From contig JAKFFB010000066.1 in assembly GCA_036675425.1 (NCBI GenBank), positions 1-55,894 on the forward strand: a stretch of DNA of 55,894 nt, read 5' to 3'. Of this stretch, positions 43,533 to 53,682 are shown in pieces; positions within the stretch are counted from its first letter, which is position 1, and the number at the start of each line of letters is the position of its first letter. Source of the DNA: SCTD01 sp036675425 (lineage in GTDB: Bacteria > Actinomycetota > Actinomycetes > Mycobacteriales > SCTD01). The position numbers and the translations under genes are program-made. Below the pieces are notes generated by a model that saw nothing but the letters and a program-made list of their open reading frames with translations, was not told where the DNA came from and made no database searches.

Positions 43533-45223
43533 CCCGCCTCGCTGAGCTCGCTCATCACGCCGTCGAGGCCGAGCACGCCGCGCTCCTTGCGGACGGCGTC
43601 GGCGTACGCCGCGACCTGCGCCGCGGCCCAGGTCGCGTCCTGGCCGGTCTCGGCGGCGAGCAGCCGCGCGGCGAGCGGCGCCGCCGGCAGTCCGGCGTCC
43701 TTGGCCCGGAGCGACAGGCGCATCCGGCGGCTGAGCACGTCGTCGAGGGTGACCGCGCCCTCGGCGCGCGCGGCGTGGACGACCTCCGCGGCGATGTGCG
43801 GCGCCGACGGCGACAGCACGTGCCCGAGCGCCGGGTCGTGCGCGACGAGCGACAGCACGTCGTGCGCGCGTTCACCGGTCTGCCGCACCAGTCCGTCGGC
43901 GACCCGCTCGTCGAGCCCGAGGGAGGCGGCGGCGGCGCGCACCTCGTCGCGCACCTGCCCGAGCGGCTGGGTGCCGCCGAGCGGGATCTCGTCGGTGCGG
44001 CAGCGGGCCTTGCGGCCGTCGCGCTCGACGATCCGGTCGACGACGTCCTTGGCCATCCGCCGGTAGGTCGTGAGCTTGCCGCCGGTGATGGTGAGCAGAC
44101 CGCCGGCGCCCTCGACCAGGGTGTGCCGCCGGCTGACGTCCTTCATCGAGGTCGAGTCCACGTCGCGGATGAGCGGTCGTACGCCCACCCACGCACCGAG
44201 CACGTCATCGGGGGTCAGGTCGTGCTTGAAGACGTCGTTGCCGGCCGCGAGGACGTACTCGAGGTCGGCGCCGGTCAGGCTCAGGTCCTCGAGCGCGCCG
44301 TCGTACGGCGTGTCGGTCGTGCCGAGGATCGTCTGCTCGCCGTACGGGATGGCGAACATCGACCGGCCGTCGCCCTGCCGGCTGGGCAGCAGGATGCTCG
44401 CCTCCTGCAGCGGCAGCCGCTCGCGCGGGACGACGACGTGCACGCCCTTGCTGGGCTGGACGACCGCGGTGCGGCCGGGCGCCTCGAGGGCCTGCAGCCG
44501 GTCGACCCAGACCCCGGTCGCGTTCACGACGTAGCGAGCGGTCAGCTCGACGTCGCGCCCGGCGACGCGGTCGTGCACCGTGGCGCCGCGGACGGTGCCG
44601 GTGCGGTCGGTGCTCAGCCCGGTGACCTCGGCGTACGGGACCGTCAGCGCGCCGAACGAGCGGGCGGCCTGCACGACGGCGAGCACCAGCCGGGCGTCGT
44701 CGGTGGCGCAGTCGCCGTAGAGGTAGGAGTGCAGCAGCCCGGACTCGGCGAGCGCCGGCGCGAGCGCGATCGCCTCGGCGGCGGTGATCTTCTCGTGCCG
44801 GCGCACGCCGCTGCCACCGACCATGGCGAGGGCGAAGACGTCGTACGTCGTCAGTCCCAGGCCGAGCAGCCGTCGCTTCGCGGTGTCCGGCCACACGGGG
44901 TAGAGGAAGTCCATCGGCCGGACCAGGTGCGGCGCCAGGCGCATGAGCAGCTGCCGCTCGGTGACGCCCTCGCGGACCAGGCCGAACTCGTAGTTCTCCA
45001 GGTAGCGCAGGCCGCCGTGGACGAGCTTGCTGCTCTTGCTGCTGGTGCCGCTGGCCAGGTCGCCCATGTCGACGGCTGCCACGCGGAGCCCGCGGCTCGC
45101 GGCGTCGAGCGCCACCCCGGCGCCGGTGGCGCCCATCCCGACGACGAGCACGTCGAGCTCCGCGCTCGCGGCGTCGGCCAGGTCGGCGGCGCGGGTGCGG
45201 ACGGAGAACGGCTTGTTACTCAT
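43529..45223 (-). CDS. glpD: glycerol-3-phosphate dehydrogenase (FAD, aerobic)
   Basis: 564 residues. It oxidises glycerol-3-phosphate to dihydroxyacetone phosphate and passes electrons to quinones at the membrane face. The FAD dinucleotide fold is VLVVGMGATGAGVALDAASRG near residue 25, followed by SGTSSKSSKLVHGGLRYLE (about 57-75), typical of GlpD/GlpA. TLVEGAGGLLTITGGKLTTYR is the second conserved block (about 365-385), and a helical C-terminal domain follows. The ATG at 45223 is chosen; one at 45241 is possible. No glpK or glpF gene is nearby. Confidence 0.95.
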   Translation of the reverse strand: MSNKPFSVRTRAADLADAASAELDVLVVGMGATGAGVALDAASRGLRVAAVDMGDLASGTSSKSSKLVHGGLRYLENYEFGLVREGVTERQLLMRLAPHLVRPMDFLYPVWPDTAKRRLLGLGLTTYDVFALAMVGGSGVRRHEKITAAEAIALAPALAESGLLHSYLYGDCATDDARLVLAVVQAARSFGALTVPYAEVTGLSTDRTGTVRGATVHDRVAGRDVELTARYVVNATGVWVDRLQALEAPGRTAVVQPSKGVHVVVPRERLPLQEASILLPSRQGDGRSMFAIPYGEQTILGTTDTPYDGALEDLSLTGADLEYVLAAGNDVFKHDLTPDDVLGAWVGVRPLIRDVDSTSMKDVSRRHTLVEGAGGLLTITGGKLTTYRRMAKDVVDRIVERDGRKARCRTDEIPLGGTQPLGQVRDEVRAAAASLGLDERVADGLVRQTGERAHDVLSLVAHDPALGHVLSPSAPHIAAEVVHAARAEGAVTLDDVLSRRMRLSLRAKDAGLPAAPLAARLLAAETGQDATWAAAQVAAYADAVRKERGVLGLDGVMSELSEAG

Positions 45224-45279
45224 CGGTAGACATGGTCGCATCCCGACCGGGCGACCGTCCTCCCATCCGGGTGAACGTC

Positions 45280-46191
45280 CTACGACGAGTGCGCGACCTC
45301 GAAGGCCTTCAGCAGCCGGTCGAGGGGGCTGTCGAGCCCCCAGCGGTCGGCCAGGGCGACCAGCCGCTCGGGGTCGCGGGGGACCCGGGGGAGGGCGTCG
45401 TCGAGCTCGGGCACGGGCAGGTCCCGCACGGCTCGGGTGACGGCGGGCGCGACGGCGAGGTAGTCGCGGGCCGCCTCGAGCTTGGCGCGCGAGCCGGCCG
45501 GGAAGCCGTCCTGCTCCCCGGCGTCGAGCGCGGCGAGGATCCCCTCGACGGTCCCGAACCGGCTGATCAGCGCGGCGGCGGTCTTGTCGCCGACGCCCTT
45601 GACGCCAGGCAGCCCGTCGGAGGGGTCGCCCCGCAGCACGGCGTACTCGGCGTAGGCCGTGCCGGGGATGCCGTACTTCGTCGCCACGTCGCCCGGCAGG
45701 TAGGGCCGCATCTTGTCGACCGTGTAGAGCACGCGGACGGGGCCCTCGTCGCGCACCAGCTGGAACATGTCGCGGTCGCCGGTGACGACGTCCACCGCAC
45801 CGGTCTCGCGGGCCGACAGGGTGCCGAGGACGTCGTCCGCCTCGTAGCCCGCGACGCCCGCGGTGGCGATCCCCACGGCGTCGAGCACCTCGAGCAGGAT
45901 CCCGACCTGGGTCGCGAGGGTCTCCGGCTCGGCCTCCGCGCCGTTCTCGGTGAGCCGGTGCGCCTTGTAGGAGGGGATGGCGTCCACCCGGAAGGCCGGT
46001 CGCCAGTCGAGGTCGAGGCACGCGACGAGCCGCGCCGGCCGGGTGTCCTTCACGATCCGCGCGACCAGGTCGATCGTCCCGCGCACCAGGTTGACGGGGG
46101 ACCCGTCCGGGGCGATGACCGACTCCGGCACGCCGTGGAACGCGCGGTACCAGAGCGACGGGGCGTCGAGGAGCGTCAGCTGTCCAGGCAC
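45280..46191 (-). CDS. 5'-3' exonuclease (FEN-like)
   Basis: 303 residues from a GTG at 46191. A stand-alone relative of the 5' nuclease domain of DNA polymerase I. Acidic metal residues occur in LLDAPSLWYRAF (start), GYEADDVLGTL (about 120-130) and VTGDRDMFQLV (about 141-151). The helix-hairpin-helix is GVKGVGDKTAAALISRFG (about 202-219). It would remove flaps or RNA primers. A CAGGGT sequence ending 6 nt before the start may be its -10 box. It is divergent from the acyl-CoA dehydrogenase gene. Confidence 0.92.
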   Translation of the reverse strand: MPGQLTLLDAPSLWYRAFHGVPESVIAPDGSPVNLVRGTIDLVARIVKDTRPARLVACLDLDWRPAFRVDAIPSYKAHRLTENGAEAEPETLATQVGILLEVLDAVGIATAGVAGYEADDVLGTLSARETGAVDVVTGDRDMFQLVRDEGPVRVLYTVDKMRPYLPGDVATKYGIPGTAYAEYAVLRGDPSDGLPGVKGVGDKTAAALISRFGTVEGILAALDAGEQDGFPAGSRAKLEAARDYLAVAPAVTRAVRDLPVPELDDALPRVPRDPERLVALADRWGLDSPLDRLLKAFEVAHSS

Positions 46192-46241
46192 GTGGTCACC
46201 CTGCCACGCACCGCCCCAGGCGCACCCGAGACGTGCGGCGA

Positions 46242-46247
46242 TAGCCT
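46242..46247 (+). promoter_or_regulatory. -10 box of the acyl-CoA dehydrogenase gene
   Basis: TAGCCT predicts a leader of about 29 nt that contains the CTGGAGG ribosome site before the GTG at 46283. Confidence 0.45.
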
Positions 46248-46282
46248 GGGGACACCGCTCATCGTCCTGCTGGAGGCGTCCC

Positions 46283-47424
<1,142 letters not shown>

Positions 47425-47428
<4 letters not shown>

Positions 47429-47889
47429 GCGCTGCCCCGCTCGACGACCTCGACCGCCAGCTGCTGCGGCTGCTCGCCGCCGACGGCCGGATGTCGTACG
47501 CCGACCTCGCCCGCGACACCGGCCTGTCGACGAGCGCGGTGCACCAGCGGGTCCGGCGGCTGGAGCAGCGCGGCGCCATCACCGGCTACACCGCGCGCGT
47601 CGACCCGACGACTGCTGGTCTGCCGCTGAGCGCGTTCGTCTCCATCCAGCCGATCGACCCGGCCGCGCCGGACGACGCGCCCGACCGGCTGCGTCACCTG
47701 CCGGCCATCGAGGCCTGCCACAGCGTCGCCGGCGAGGAGAGCTACATCCTGCAGGTGCGCGTCGCCGGACCGGCCGAGCTCGAGCAGCTGCTGCAGGACA
47801 TCCGCGCGGCCGCAGGGGTGTCCACGCGCACCACGGTGGTGCTCAGCACCCCATGGGAGGGACGCACCCCGCCACCGGCGGACGGCTAG
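47425..47889 (+). CDS. Lrp/AsnC family transcriptional regulator
   Basis: 154 residues. An N-terminal HTH (LDDLDRQLLRLLAADGRMSY, then LARDTGLSTSAVHQRVRRLE, about 8-50) and a C-terminal RAM ligand-binding domain (VSIQPIDPA ... SYILQVRVAG). It would sense an amino acid or acyl metabolite. A member of this family commonly controls lysine 6-aminotransferase in actinobacteria; the lat gene lies about 6 kb away, so that link is only a possibility. It is translated together with the acyl-CoA dehydrogenase. Stop shared with the convergent PPOX gene on CTAG. Confidence 0.93.
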
Positions 47890-48278
47890 GCCGACCCGAG
47901 CACCCGGTCGACGGCGATCTCGATCACCACGCGCTCGGGGTTCTCGCGCGGCTGCCGGTAGCGCAGCGCGTAGCGGCGCACCGCCTCCGCCACCCGTGCA
48001 GGGTCGTCGCTGACGACCGGCACGCCCTCCAGGGACAGCCAGCGCCGCCCGTCGACCTGGGCGACCACCGCCCGCGGCGAGCCGGCCCGCACGTGCGCGG
48101 CCTTGCGGGACCCGCCGTTCGTGATGACCCGGACCAGCTGCGCCTCGGCGTCCCAGGTGAAGCCGACCGCGACGACGTGCGGCGTGCCGTCCGGGCGCAG
48201 CGTCGTCAGCGTCGCCAGGTGCCGCTCGGTCAGGAACGCCGTCACCTCCGCGGGCAGGTCGCGCGGGTCGAGAGGCAC
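47886..48278 (-). CDS. PPOX-class F420/flavin-dependent protein
   Basis: 130 residues, a split-barrel flavin-binding fold of the pyridoxamine-phosphate-oxidase superfamily. Motifs are FLTERHLATLTTLRPDGTPH (about 15-34), VAVGFTWD and ITNGGSRKAAHVRAG. In actinobacteria this short form often binds F420 and reduces quinones or acts on biliverdin-like compounds. The substrate is unknown. GTG start; convergent with the Lrp gene. Confidence 0.85.
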   Translation of the reverse strand: MPLDPRDLPAEVTAFLTERHLATLTTLRPDGTPHVVAVGFTWDAEAQLVRVITNGGSRKAAHVRAGSPRAVVAQVDGRRWLSLEGVPVVSDDPARVAEAVRRYALRYRQPRENPERVVIEIAVDRVLGSA

Positions 48279-48310
48279 CCGGCGAGGCTAGCCGTGGAAG
48301 GCTGACCGCG

Positions 48311-49522
48311 ATGACCGCCGCCGACCTCGAGACCGCTCTGGCCGCCGGTCCGGGCTGGCCGTCCGAGCCGCCGGCCCCGGGTCCGCTGGGCGGCGTCCGC
48401 GTCCTGGACCTGTCCCGCGTGCTGGCCGGCCCGTACTGCTGCATGGTGCTCGCCGACCTGGGCGCCGACGTCCTCAAGGTCGAGCGACCGGGGCTCGGTG
48501 ACGACACCCGGCACTGGGGACCGCCCTTCCACGGCGAGGACGCCGCGTACTTCTTCTCGGTCAACCGCGACCGCCGCTCGCTGGCCCTCGACCTCACGAC
48601 CGCGGCGGGTCGGGCCGTCGTCGCGCGCCTGGTCGACGCCGCTGACGTCGTCGTCGAGAACTTCCTGCCGCGCCACCTCACGGCGCTCGGCCTGGAGCCG
48701 CTGCGCGCGGGCTCGGATGCCGTGTGGGTGTCGGTGCGCGGGGCGGGCAGCGACGGCCCGGCCGGCGACGGGCCCGGCTACGACGTGATGGCGCAGGCGC
48801 GCAGCGGCCTGATGTCGGTCACCGGCACGACCGAGCCCACCAAGGTCGGCGTCGCGGTCGCGGACGTCGTCACAGGGCTCTACGCCGCCGTCGGTGCCCT
48901 CGCCGGGCTGGTCGCGCGCCGGCCGCTGCGCGTCGAGGTCGGCCTGCTGGAGTCCGCCGTCTCGATGCTGGTGAACCAGGCCGCCAACGCCCTCGTCGGC
49001 GGTGTCGTCCCGACCTACGCCGGCAACGACCACCCGAACATCGCGCCGTACGGCCCGGTGCCCTGCGCGGACCGCCCGCTCGTCGTGGGCGCCGGCAACG
49101 ACGCGCAGTTCGCGGCCCTCGCTGCCGCTGTCGGGCTCGCAGCACCGGAGCAGTGGCGGACCAACGCCGGACGGGTCGCTGACCGCGAGGCGCTGAGAAC
49201 CGCTCTCGCGCAGGTGTTCTCGCAGCGCACAGCGGGGGAGTGGGCGGAGGCCCTCGAGGCCGCCGGTGTCCCGTGCGCGGTCGTGCAGGACCTCGGGTCG
49301 TTGCCCGGAGATCCGCAGCTCGTGGCCAACGGCCAGCTCCAGTCGGTCGACCACCCGGCCGGCGCGGTGCGGGTGGTCGGCTCGCCGATGCGGCTCGACG
49401 GCACCCGACCGACGGTGCGGCGCGCACCACCGCTGCTGGGCCAGCACACCGCCGAGGTGCTCTCCGCCCTCGGTCTGTCCGACGAGCAGGTCGAGGAGGT
49501 CACCGGTGCCGACAGGGGGTGA
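48311..49522 (+). CDS. CaiB/BaiF family (class III) CoA-transferase
   Basis: 403 residues. It transfers CoA between carboxylic acids through an aspartyl-CoA anhydride; the catalytic Asp is in GPGYDVMAQARSGLM (about 155-169). The fold start is VRVLDLSRVLAGPYCCMVLADLGADVLKVE (about residues 31-60). Family members act on carnitine, oxalate, mesaconate or branched acyl groups. It overlaps the following ThDP enzyme by 17 nt, so the two are probably co-translated and share a pathway. The substrate is not readable. Confidence 0.92.
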   Translation: MTAADLETALAAGPGWPSEPPAPGPLGGVRVLDLSRVLAGPYCCMVLADLGADVLKVERPGLGDDTRHWGPPFHGEDAAYFFSVNRDRRSLALDLTTAAGRAVVARLVDAADVVVENFLPRHLTALGLEPLRAGSDAVWVSVRGAGSDGPAGDGPGYDVMAQARSGLMSVTGTTEPTKVGVAVADVVTGLYAAVGALAGLVARRPLRVEVGLLESAVSMLVNQAANALVGGVVPTYAGNDHPNIAPYGPVPCADRPLVVGAGNDAQFAALAAAVGLAAPEQWRTNAGRVADREALRTALAQVFSQRTAGEWAEALEAAGVPCAVVQDLGSLPGDPQLVANGQLQSVDHPAGAVRVVGSPMRLDGTRPTVRRAPPLLGQHTAEVLSALGLSDEQVEEVTGADRG

Positions 49523-51104
49523 CGCGCTGGTCGCGGCGCTGCGAGCGCTCGGGGTCGAGGTCGCCTTCGGGCTGCCAGGGGTGCACAACCTCGCTGCCTG
49601 GAAGGGGTTCTCGGGCTCCGCGGTGCGCCTGGTGGGGGTGCGGCACGAGCAGACCGCCGGCTACGCCGCCGACGGCTACGCCCGTGCCACAGGACGGCTC
49701 GGCGTCGCCATCACGACCACCGGTCCGGGCGCCTCCAACGTCGTCACCGCGACCGGCGAGGCGTGGGCCTGCCACTCACCGCTGCTCGTCATCGCCACCG
49801 ACATCCCGACGACGCTCCGCCGCGAGGGCGCCTACCGCGGGGTCCTGCACGAGACCGTCGACCAGGCCGGCTTCTTCCGGCCGGTGACCAAGGCGCAGGT
49901 CCTTGTGACGTCCGTCGACGGGCTGTACGACGACGTGGTCCGCGCGGGCGAGCTGGCGATGCAGCACCCGCGCCGACCGGTCTACCTGGAGATCCCCACC
50001 GACCTGCTGTCAGCGGCCGCCCCGGAGAGCCTCCCGGTCGCGATCGACCTGGCGTCGCAGCCGGACTCCGCCCCTCAGCACCCCGCGGTCGCGGCGGCCG
50101 TCGAAGCGCTGCTCGCTGCGCGGCGCCCGCTGATCTGGGCCGGTGGGGGGGCGACCGCCGCCGACGCCGGCGACCTGGTGGAGCGGCTCGCTCGCGCGCT
50201 CGGCGCCCCGGTGCTCACGTCGTACGGCGGTCGCGGTCTGCTGCCTCCCGACTCCCCGCACCTGGTCCCGCTGCCGCCGCACGTCGAGCCCGCCGGCGCG
50301 CTGTGGGACGCCGCCGACTGCGTCATCGTGCTCGGCAGCGACCTCGACGCCATGAACACCCAGGGCTTCCGGCAGCCGCGGCCGCCGGTGCTGGTCAAGG
50401 TCGACCTCAGGCGTCCGGTCAACAGCGACCCGGACGTCTGGCTGCAGGAGGACGTGGCGTCGGCGCTGGTGCACCTGGTGAGCGCCCTGCCCATCGAGCC
50501 GCGCACGCCGTGGTTCGTCCGGCCGTCCGGCCGCGAGGCGTACGCCGGCCCGGAGACCGCCTTCCTCGACGCGCTCGAGGCGGCGCTTCCCGAGCACGCC
50601 GTCGTCGTCGCCGACATGTGCGTCGCCGGCTACTGGTACGGCGGCTTCGGGCGGGTGTCGACACCGCGCGGGCTCGCCTACCCGGTCGGCTGGGGCACCC
50701 TCGGCTTCGGCTTCCCGGCCTCGCTCGGGACAGCGCTGTCCGGCCGGCCGACGGTCGCGCTCGTGGGCGACGGCGGCTTCCTGTTCGGCTGCGGCGACCT
50801 CGCGACGGCCGCCCAGGAGCGGCTGCCGGTCACGGTCGTGCTGGTCGACGACGGCGGCTACGGGATGCTGCGCTACGACTTCACCAAGGACGGCGAGGAG
50901 CCTCTCGGCACGGAGCTCGAACCGCCCGACTTCGTCGCGCTGGCAGCGGCTTTCCGCATCCCGGCACGCGAGGTCACCGTCGAGGGCCTGACCGCGGCGG
51001 TCGCCGACGGGATCGCCTCCAGCGGGCCGAACCTGGTGGTGCTCAAGGCGACGTTCGACCCGCCGCCGAACACCTCGCCGAACTGGTACCGCGCGAGGGC
51101 CTAG
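49506..51104 (+). CDS. thiamine diphosphate-dependent enzyme (acetolactate synthase/decarboxylase-like)
   Basis: 532 residues from the GTG at 49506 inside the end of the CoA-transferase gene. The three ThDP domains are present: N-terminal PYR domain with the catalytic Glu in GVRHEQTAGYAADGYARATG (about 43-62), central domain, and C-terminal PP domain with VGDGGFLFGCGDL, the GDG-x-N-like metal site (the usual Asn is replaced in part by G-Y in VDDGGYGML). It resembles acetolactate synthase and oxo-acid decarboxylases rather than oxalyl-CoA decarboxylase. It joins a CoA-transferase in a two-gene unit. Shared CTAG stop with the convergent gene. Confidence 0.88.
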   Translation: MPTGGDALVAALRALGVEVAFGLPGVHNLAAWKGFSGSAVRLVGVRHEQTAGYAADGYARATGRLGVAITTTGPGASNVVTATGEAWACHSPLLVIATDIPTTLRREGAYRGVLHETVDQAGFFRPVTKAQVLVTSVDGLYDDVVRAGELAMQHPRRPVYLEIPTDLLSAAAPESLPVAIDLASQPDSAPQHPAVAAAVEALLAARRPLIWAGGGATAADAGDLVERLARALGAPVLTSYGGRGLLPPDSPHLVPLPPHVEPAGALWDAADCVIVLGSDLDAMNTQGFRQPRPPVLVKVDLRRPVNSDPDVWLQEDVASALVHLVSALPIEPRTPWFVRPSGREAYAGPETAFLDALEAALPEHAVVVADMCVAGYWYGGFGRVSTPRGLAYPVGWGTLGFGFPASLGTALSGRPTVALVGDGGFLFGCGDLATAAQERLPVTVVLVDDGGYGMLRYDFTKDGEEPLGTELEPPDFVALAAAFRIPAREVTVEGLTAAVADGIASSGPNLVVLKATFDPPPNTSPNWYRARA

Positions 51105-51454
51105 CTCGCCGCCCAGACCTCGTCGGCGGTGATCCTCGCCTCGAGCAGCGTCTCGTGCACCCCGACGACGGCGGTGTGCACGTCGGTGCTGACGGTCACG
51201 AACCGCGCCACCACCCAGAAGTAGCCGTCGTCCTCACGGCGCTCGACGACGATGTCGTCGAACAGCCCGCGCACCGGGTCCAGGCGCCGTCGTACGTCGC
51301 CGACGGCAGCCTCCTCGTCGGGTGCGTCGCTGCGCATGCGCGCGAGGACCAGCACGGTCTCGAGAACCACGTCGACGTCGTCGGCCGGCTCCGGGGCGTG
51401 CTCGGTGTCGGGGGCGGCGGCGTCGGGGGTCATGTCCGGCCGGTACCCGAACAC
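51101..51454 (-). CDS. small acidic protein of unknown function
   Basis: 117 residues from a GTG at 51454; an ATG at 51433 gives 110. The first ~30 residues are Ala/Asp/Pro-rich and disordered. Then comes a helix with VVLETVLVLARMRS, followed by a beta-rich segment (LFDDIVVERREDDGYFWVVARFVTVSTDVHT) and a helical end. There is no signal peptide. I do not recognise the family. It converges on the ThDP enzyme with overlapping TAG stops. Confidence 0.6.
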   Translation of the reverse strand: MFGYRPDMTPDAAAPDTEHAPEPADDVDVVLETVLVLARMRSDAPDEEAAVGDVRRRLDPVRGLFDDIVVERREDDGYFWVVARFVTVSTDVHTAVVGVHETLLEARITADEVWAAS

Positions 51455-51596
51455 GATGATCCTTACGCAGCGTCACGCTCTCCTCACGCGAAGCGGTTGT
51501 GGGTCGGGGTCGCCGGGCAGACCCACGACCCGTACCCGGTCGACGGGACCCGCGACCTCGCCTCGGAGCGCGAGAACCGCTAGCGCCCAGTCGGTC

Positions 51597-52157
51597 TCAG
51601 ACCGGCTTCAGCGGTACGAGGTCGCCGGCCGGGAGCTCGACGGTCACGCCGTCGCCCGGCCGGACCTCGCCGCCGGTCCGCACCACGCCCATCACGCCGG
51701 CGAGCCGGACCAGGGCGCCGTCCGCCTCGCGCCGCAGCGTCGCCTCCATCAGCCCGTCGGAGAAGCGGTCCAGCTGCACGCACGGGTTGCGCAGCCCCGT
51801 CACCTCCACGACGGCGTCCCTGCCCAGCCGGAGCAGGGCGCCGGCCGGCAGAGCGAGCAGGTCGAGACCTCGGGTGGTGACGTTCTCGCCGACGGAGCCG
51901 GGGGAGACGTCGTGACCCTGCACGCGGAGGTCGTCGAGCAGCTCGGCGTGCAGCAGGTGCACCTGCCGGAGGTTCGGCAGCTGCGGGTTCCAGCGCTTGC
52001 GCGAGCGGTGCTGCACGGTCGCGCCGGCATGCGCGTCGCCCTCGACGCCGTGCCCCTCGACGAGCAGCACGGAGTCGACGACGTCCTTGGTGAAGCGGTG
52101 GCGCGGGCTGCGGCTGACCGCGACCACGTGCGGCTCAGAGACGGAAGGCAGCGTCAC
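51597..52157 (-). CDS. MOSC domain-containing protein
   Basis: 186 residues. The MOSC fold binds molybdenum cofactor or sulfur; the conserved Cys is in VTGLRNPCVQLDRF (about 117-130). Other family marks are GHGVEGDAHAG (about 35-45), PGSVGENVTTRGLDLLAL and the late GDGVTVELP strand. It is a stand-alone type, like YiiM, which reduces N-hydroxylated compounds. It overlaps the end of the aldehyde dehydrogenase gene by 23 bp, so it probably belongs to the same minus-strand operon. Confidence 0.9.
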   Translation of the reverse strand: MTLPSVSEPHVVAVSRSPRHRFTKDVVDSVLLVEGHGVEGDAHAGATVQHRSRKRWNPQLPNLRQVHLLHAELLDDLRVQGHDVSPGSVGENVTTRGLDLLALPAGALLRLGRDAVVEVTGLRNPCVQLDRFSDGLMEATLRREADGALVRLAGVMGVVRTGGEVRPGDGVTVELPAGDLVPLKPV

Positions 52158-53682
52158 CCTCCGGCGTCTCGACGTCCATCTGCGCCTTCTGCAGCTTGCC
52201 CGCGTAGTCCCAGTTCATCGACTGCCAGCGGGTGAACTGGTCGAGCACCCACACCCCGGACTGGCGAGACCCGTTGCCGCTCTTGCCGTTTCCCCCGAAC
52301 GGCAGGTGCGCCTCGGCTCCGGAGGTCGAGTTGTTGACCGACAGCATCCCGGCGCTGACCCGCTCGCGGAAGCGGAACGCCGCCTGCGGGTCGCGGGTGT
52401 AGATCGCGCTGGACAGGCCGTAGCCGTGACCGTTCGCCAGCTCGACGGCCTCGTCGAAGCTGGAGAAGCGCATCACCGACACGAGCGGCCCGAAGGTCTC
52501 GTTGCGGTAGAGTGCGTCGTCGGGCCGGACGCCGGTCACGACGGTCGGGTGGGCGAAGACACCTGCCTCCGGGTCGCCGACGAAGCCGGCCCGCGGGTTG
52601 GCGGCGGTGATGCGACCGGTGCCGGTCGAGCCGTGCACCTCGTGGTGCGGCTGCACCTCGCCGAGCCACTTCTCCAGCCCGTCGAGGAAGCGCTCGCCGA
52701 GCATCGGGCCGTAGAGCACGGACGGGTCGGTCGGGTCGCCGATCACCGCGGTCTCGACCCGGGCGAGGAACCTCTCCAGGAAGGCGTCGTAGACGTCGTC
52801 GTGGACGATCGCGACGCCGAGCGAGGTGCAGCGCTGGCCGGCGGTGCCGAAACCGGAGAAGAGCGCCCCTTCCGCGGCGAGGTCCAGGTCGGCGTCGGGC
52901 ATCACGACGAGGGGGTTCTTGCCGCCGAGCTCGAGGCACGGGTTCTGCAGGTGGCGGCCGGCCAGCTCGCCGATCCGGACCCCGACCTCGGACGACCCGG
53001 TGAAGCCGATCTTGTTGAGAACACCTGCGGTCAGGGCCTTCTCGAGCCCCTCGTAGGTCGACGGCCCGTCGGCGTGCACGGTGTTGAGCACACCGGCCGG
53101 CAGGCCGCCCGCGACGAAGATGCGGGTGAGGGCGTTCCCCAGCGCGGCGGAGTACTCGGCCGGCTTCCACACCACGGCGTTGCCGCAGAGCAGCGCCGGC
53201 ACGAGGTACCAGGACGGGACGGCGACCGGGAAGTTGCCGGCCGTGATGATGCCGGCGACGCCGACCGGCACCCGGAAGGTGAACAGCTGCTTGTCGCGCA
53301 TCTCGCTCGGGACCGTCTGGCCGTACAGCCGCCGTCCCTCGCCGAGGAAGAAGTCGCAGGTGTCGACGATCTCCTGCACCTCGCCGCGCGCCTCGGCGAT
53401 GGGCTTGCCCACCTCGCGGGTGACGAGCTGTGCGAGCGCCTCGGCGTTCGCCTCCACCAGCCGGCCGATGCGCGCGATCACCTGCCCGCGCACGGGAGCC
53501 GGTGTCGCCGCCCAGCCCGGCTGCGCGGCCTTCGCCGCCCGGAACGCCTCGAGCAGCTGGTCGGCGGTCGCGAGCGACACCTCGGCGACGACGTCCGACA
53601 GCTGCGCCGGGTTGGTCGACGTGGTGGTGCCGGCGGTGCCGACGACGGGGGAGCCGTTGACGAGGGAGTCGACGCGGGTCAT
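52135..53682 (-). CDS. aldehyde dehydrogenase, probable piperideine-6-carboxylate/aminoadipate-semialdehyde type
   Basis: 515 residues. The catalytic Cys is in GFGTAGQRCTSLG and the Glu in CLELGGKNPLVV; GFTGSSEVG is the NAD loop. The ALDH7-like sequence suits the oxidation of L-aminoadipate semialdehyde (piperideine-6-carboxylate) to aminoadipate. The neighbour upstream is lysine 6-aminotransferase, whose product is exactly this semialdehyde, which gives the specific call. Its ATG overlaps the stop of that gene by 4 bp (ATGA). Succinate-semialdehyde dehydrogenase is the main alternative. Confidence 0.87.
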   Translation of the reverse strand: MTRVDSLVNGSPVVGTAGTTTSTNPAQLSDVVAEVSLATADQLLEAFRAAKAAQPGWAATPAPVRGQVIARIGRLVEANAEALAQLVTREVGKPIAEARGEVQEIVDTCDFFLGEGRRLYGQTVPSEMRDKQLFTFRVPVGVAGIITAGNFPVAVPSWYLVPALLCGNAVVWKPAEYSAALGNALTRIFVAGGLPAGVLNTVHADGPSTYEGLEKALTAGVLNKIGFTGSSEVGVRIGELAGRHLQNPCLELGGKNPLVVMPDADLDLAAEGALFSGFGTAGQRCTSLGVAIVHDDVYDAFLERFLARVETAVIGDPTDPSVLYGPMLGERFLDGLEKWLGEVQPHHEVHGSTGTGRITAANPRAGFVGDPEAGVFAHPTVVTGVRPDDALYRNETFGPLVSVMRFSSFDEAVELANGHGYGLSSAIYTRDPQAAFRFRERVSAGMLSVNNSTSGAEAHLPFGGNGKSGNGSRQSGVWVLDQFTRWQSMNWDYAGKLQKAQMDVETPEGDAAFRL

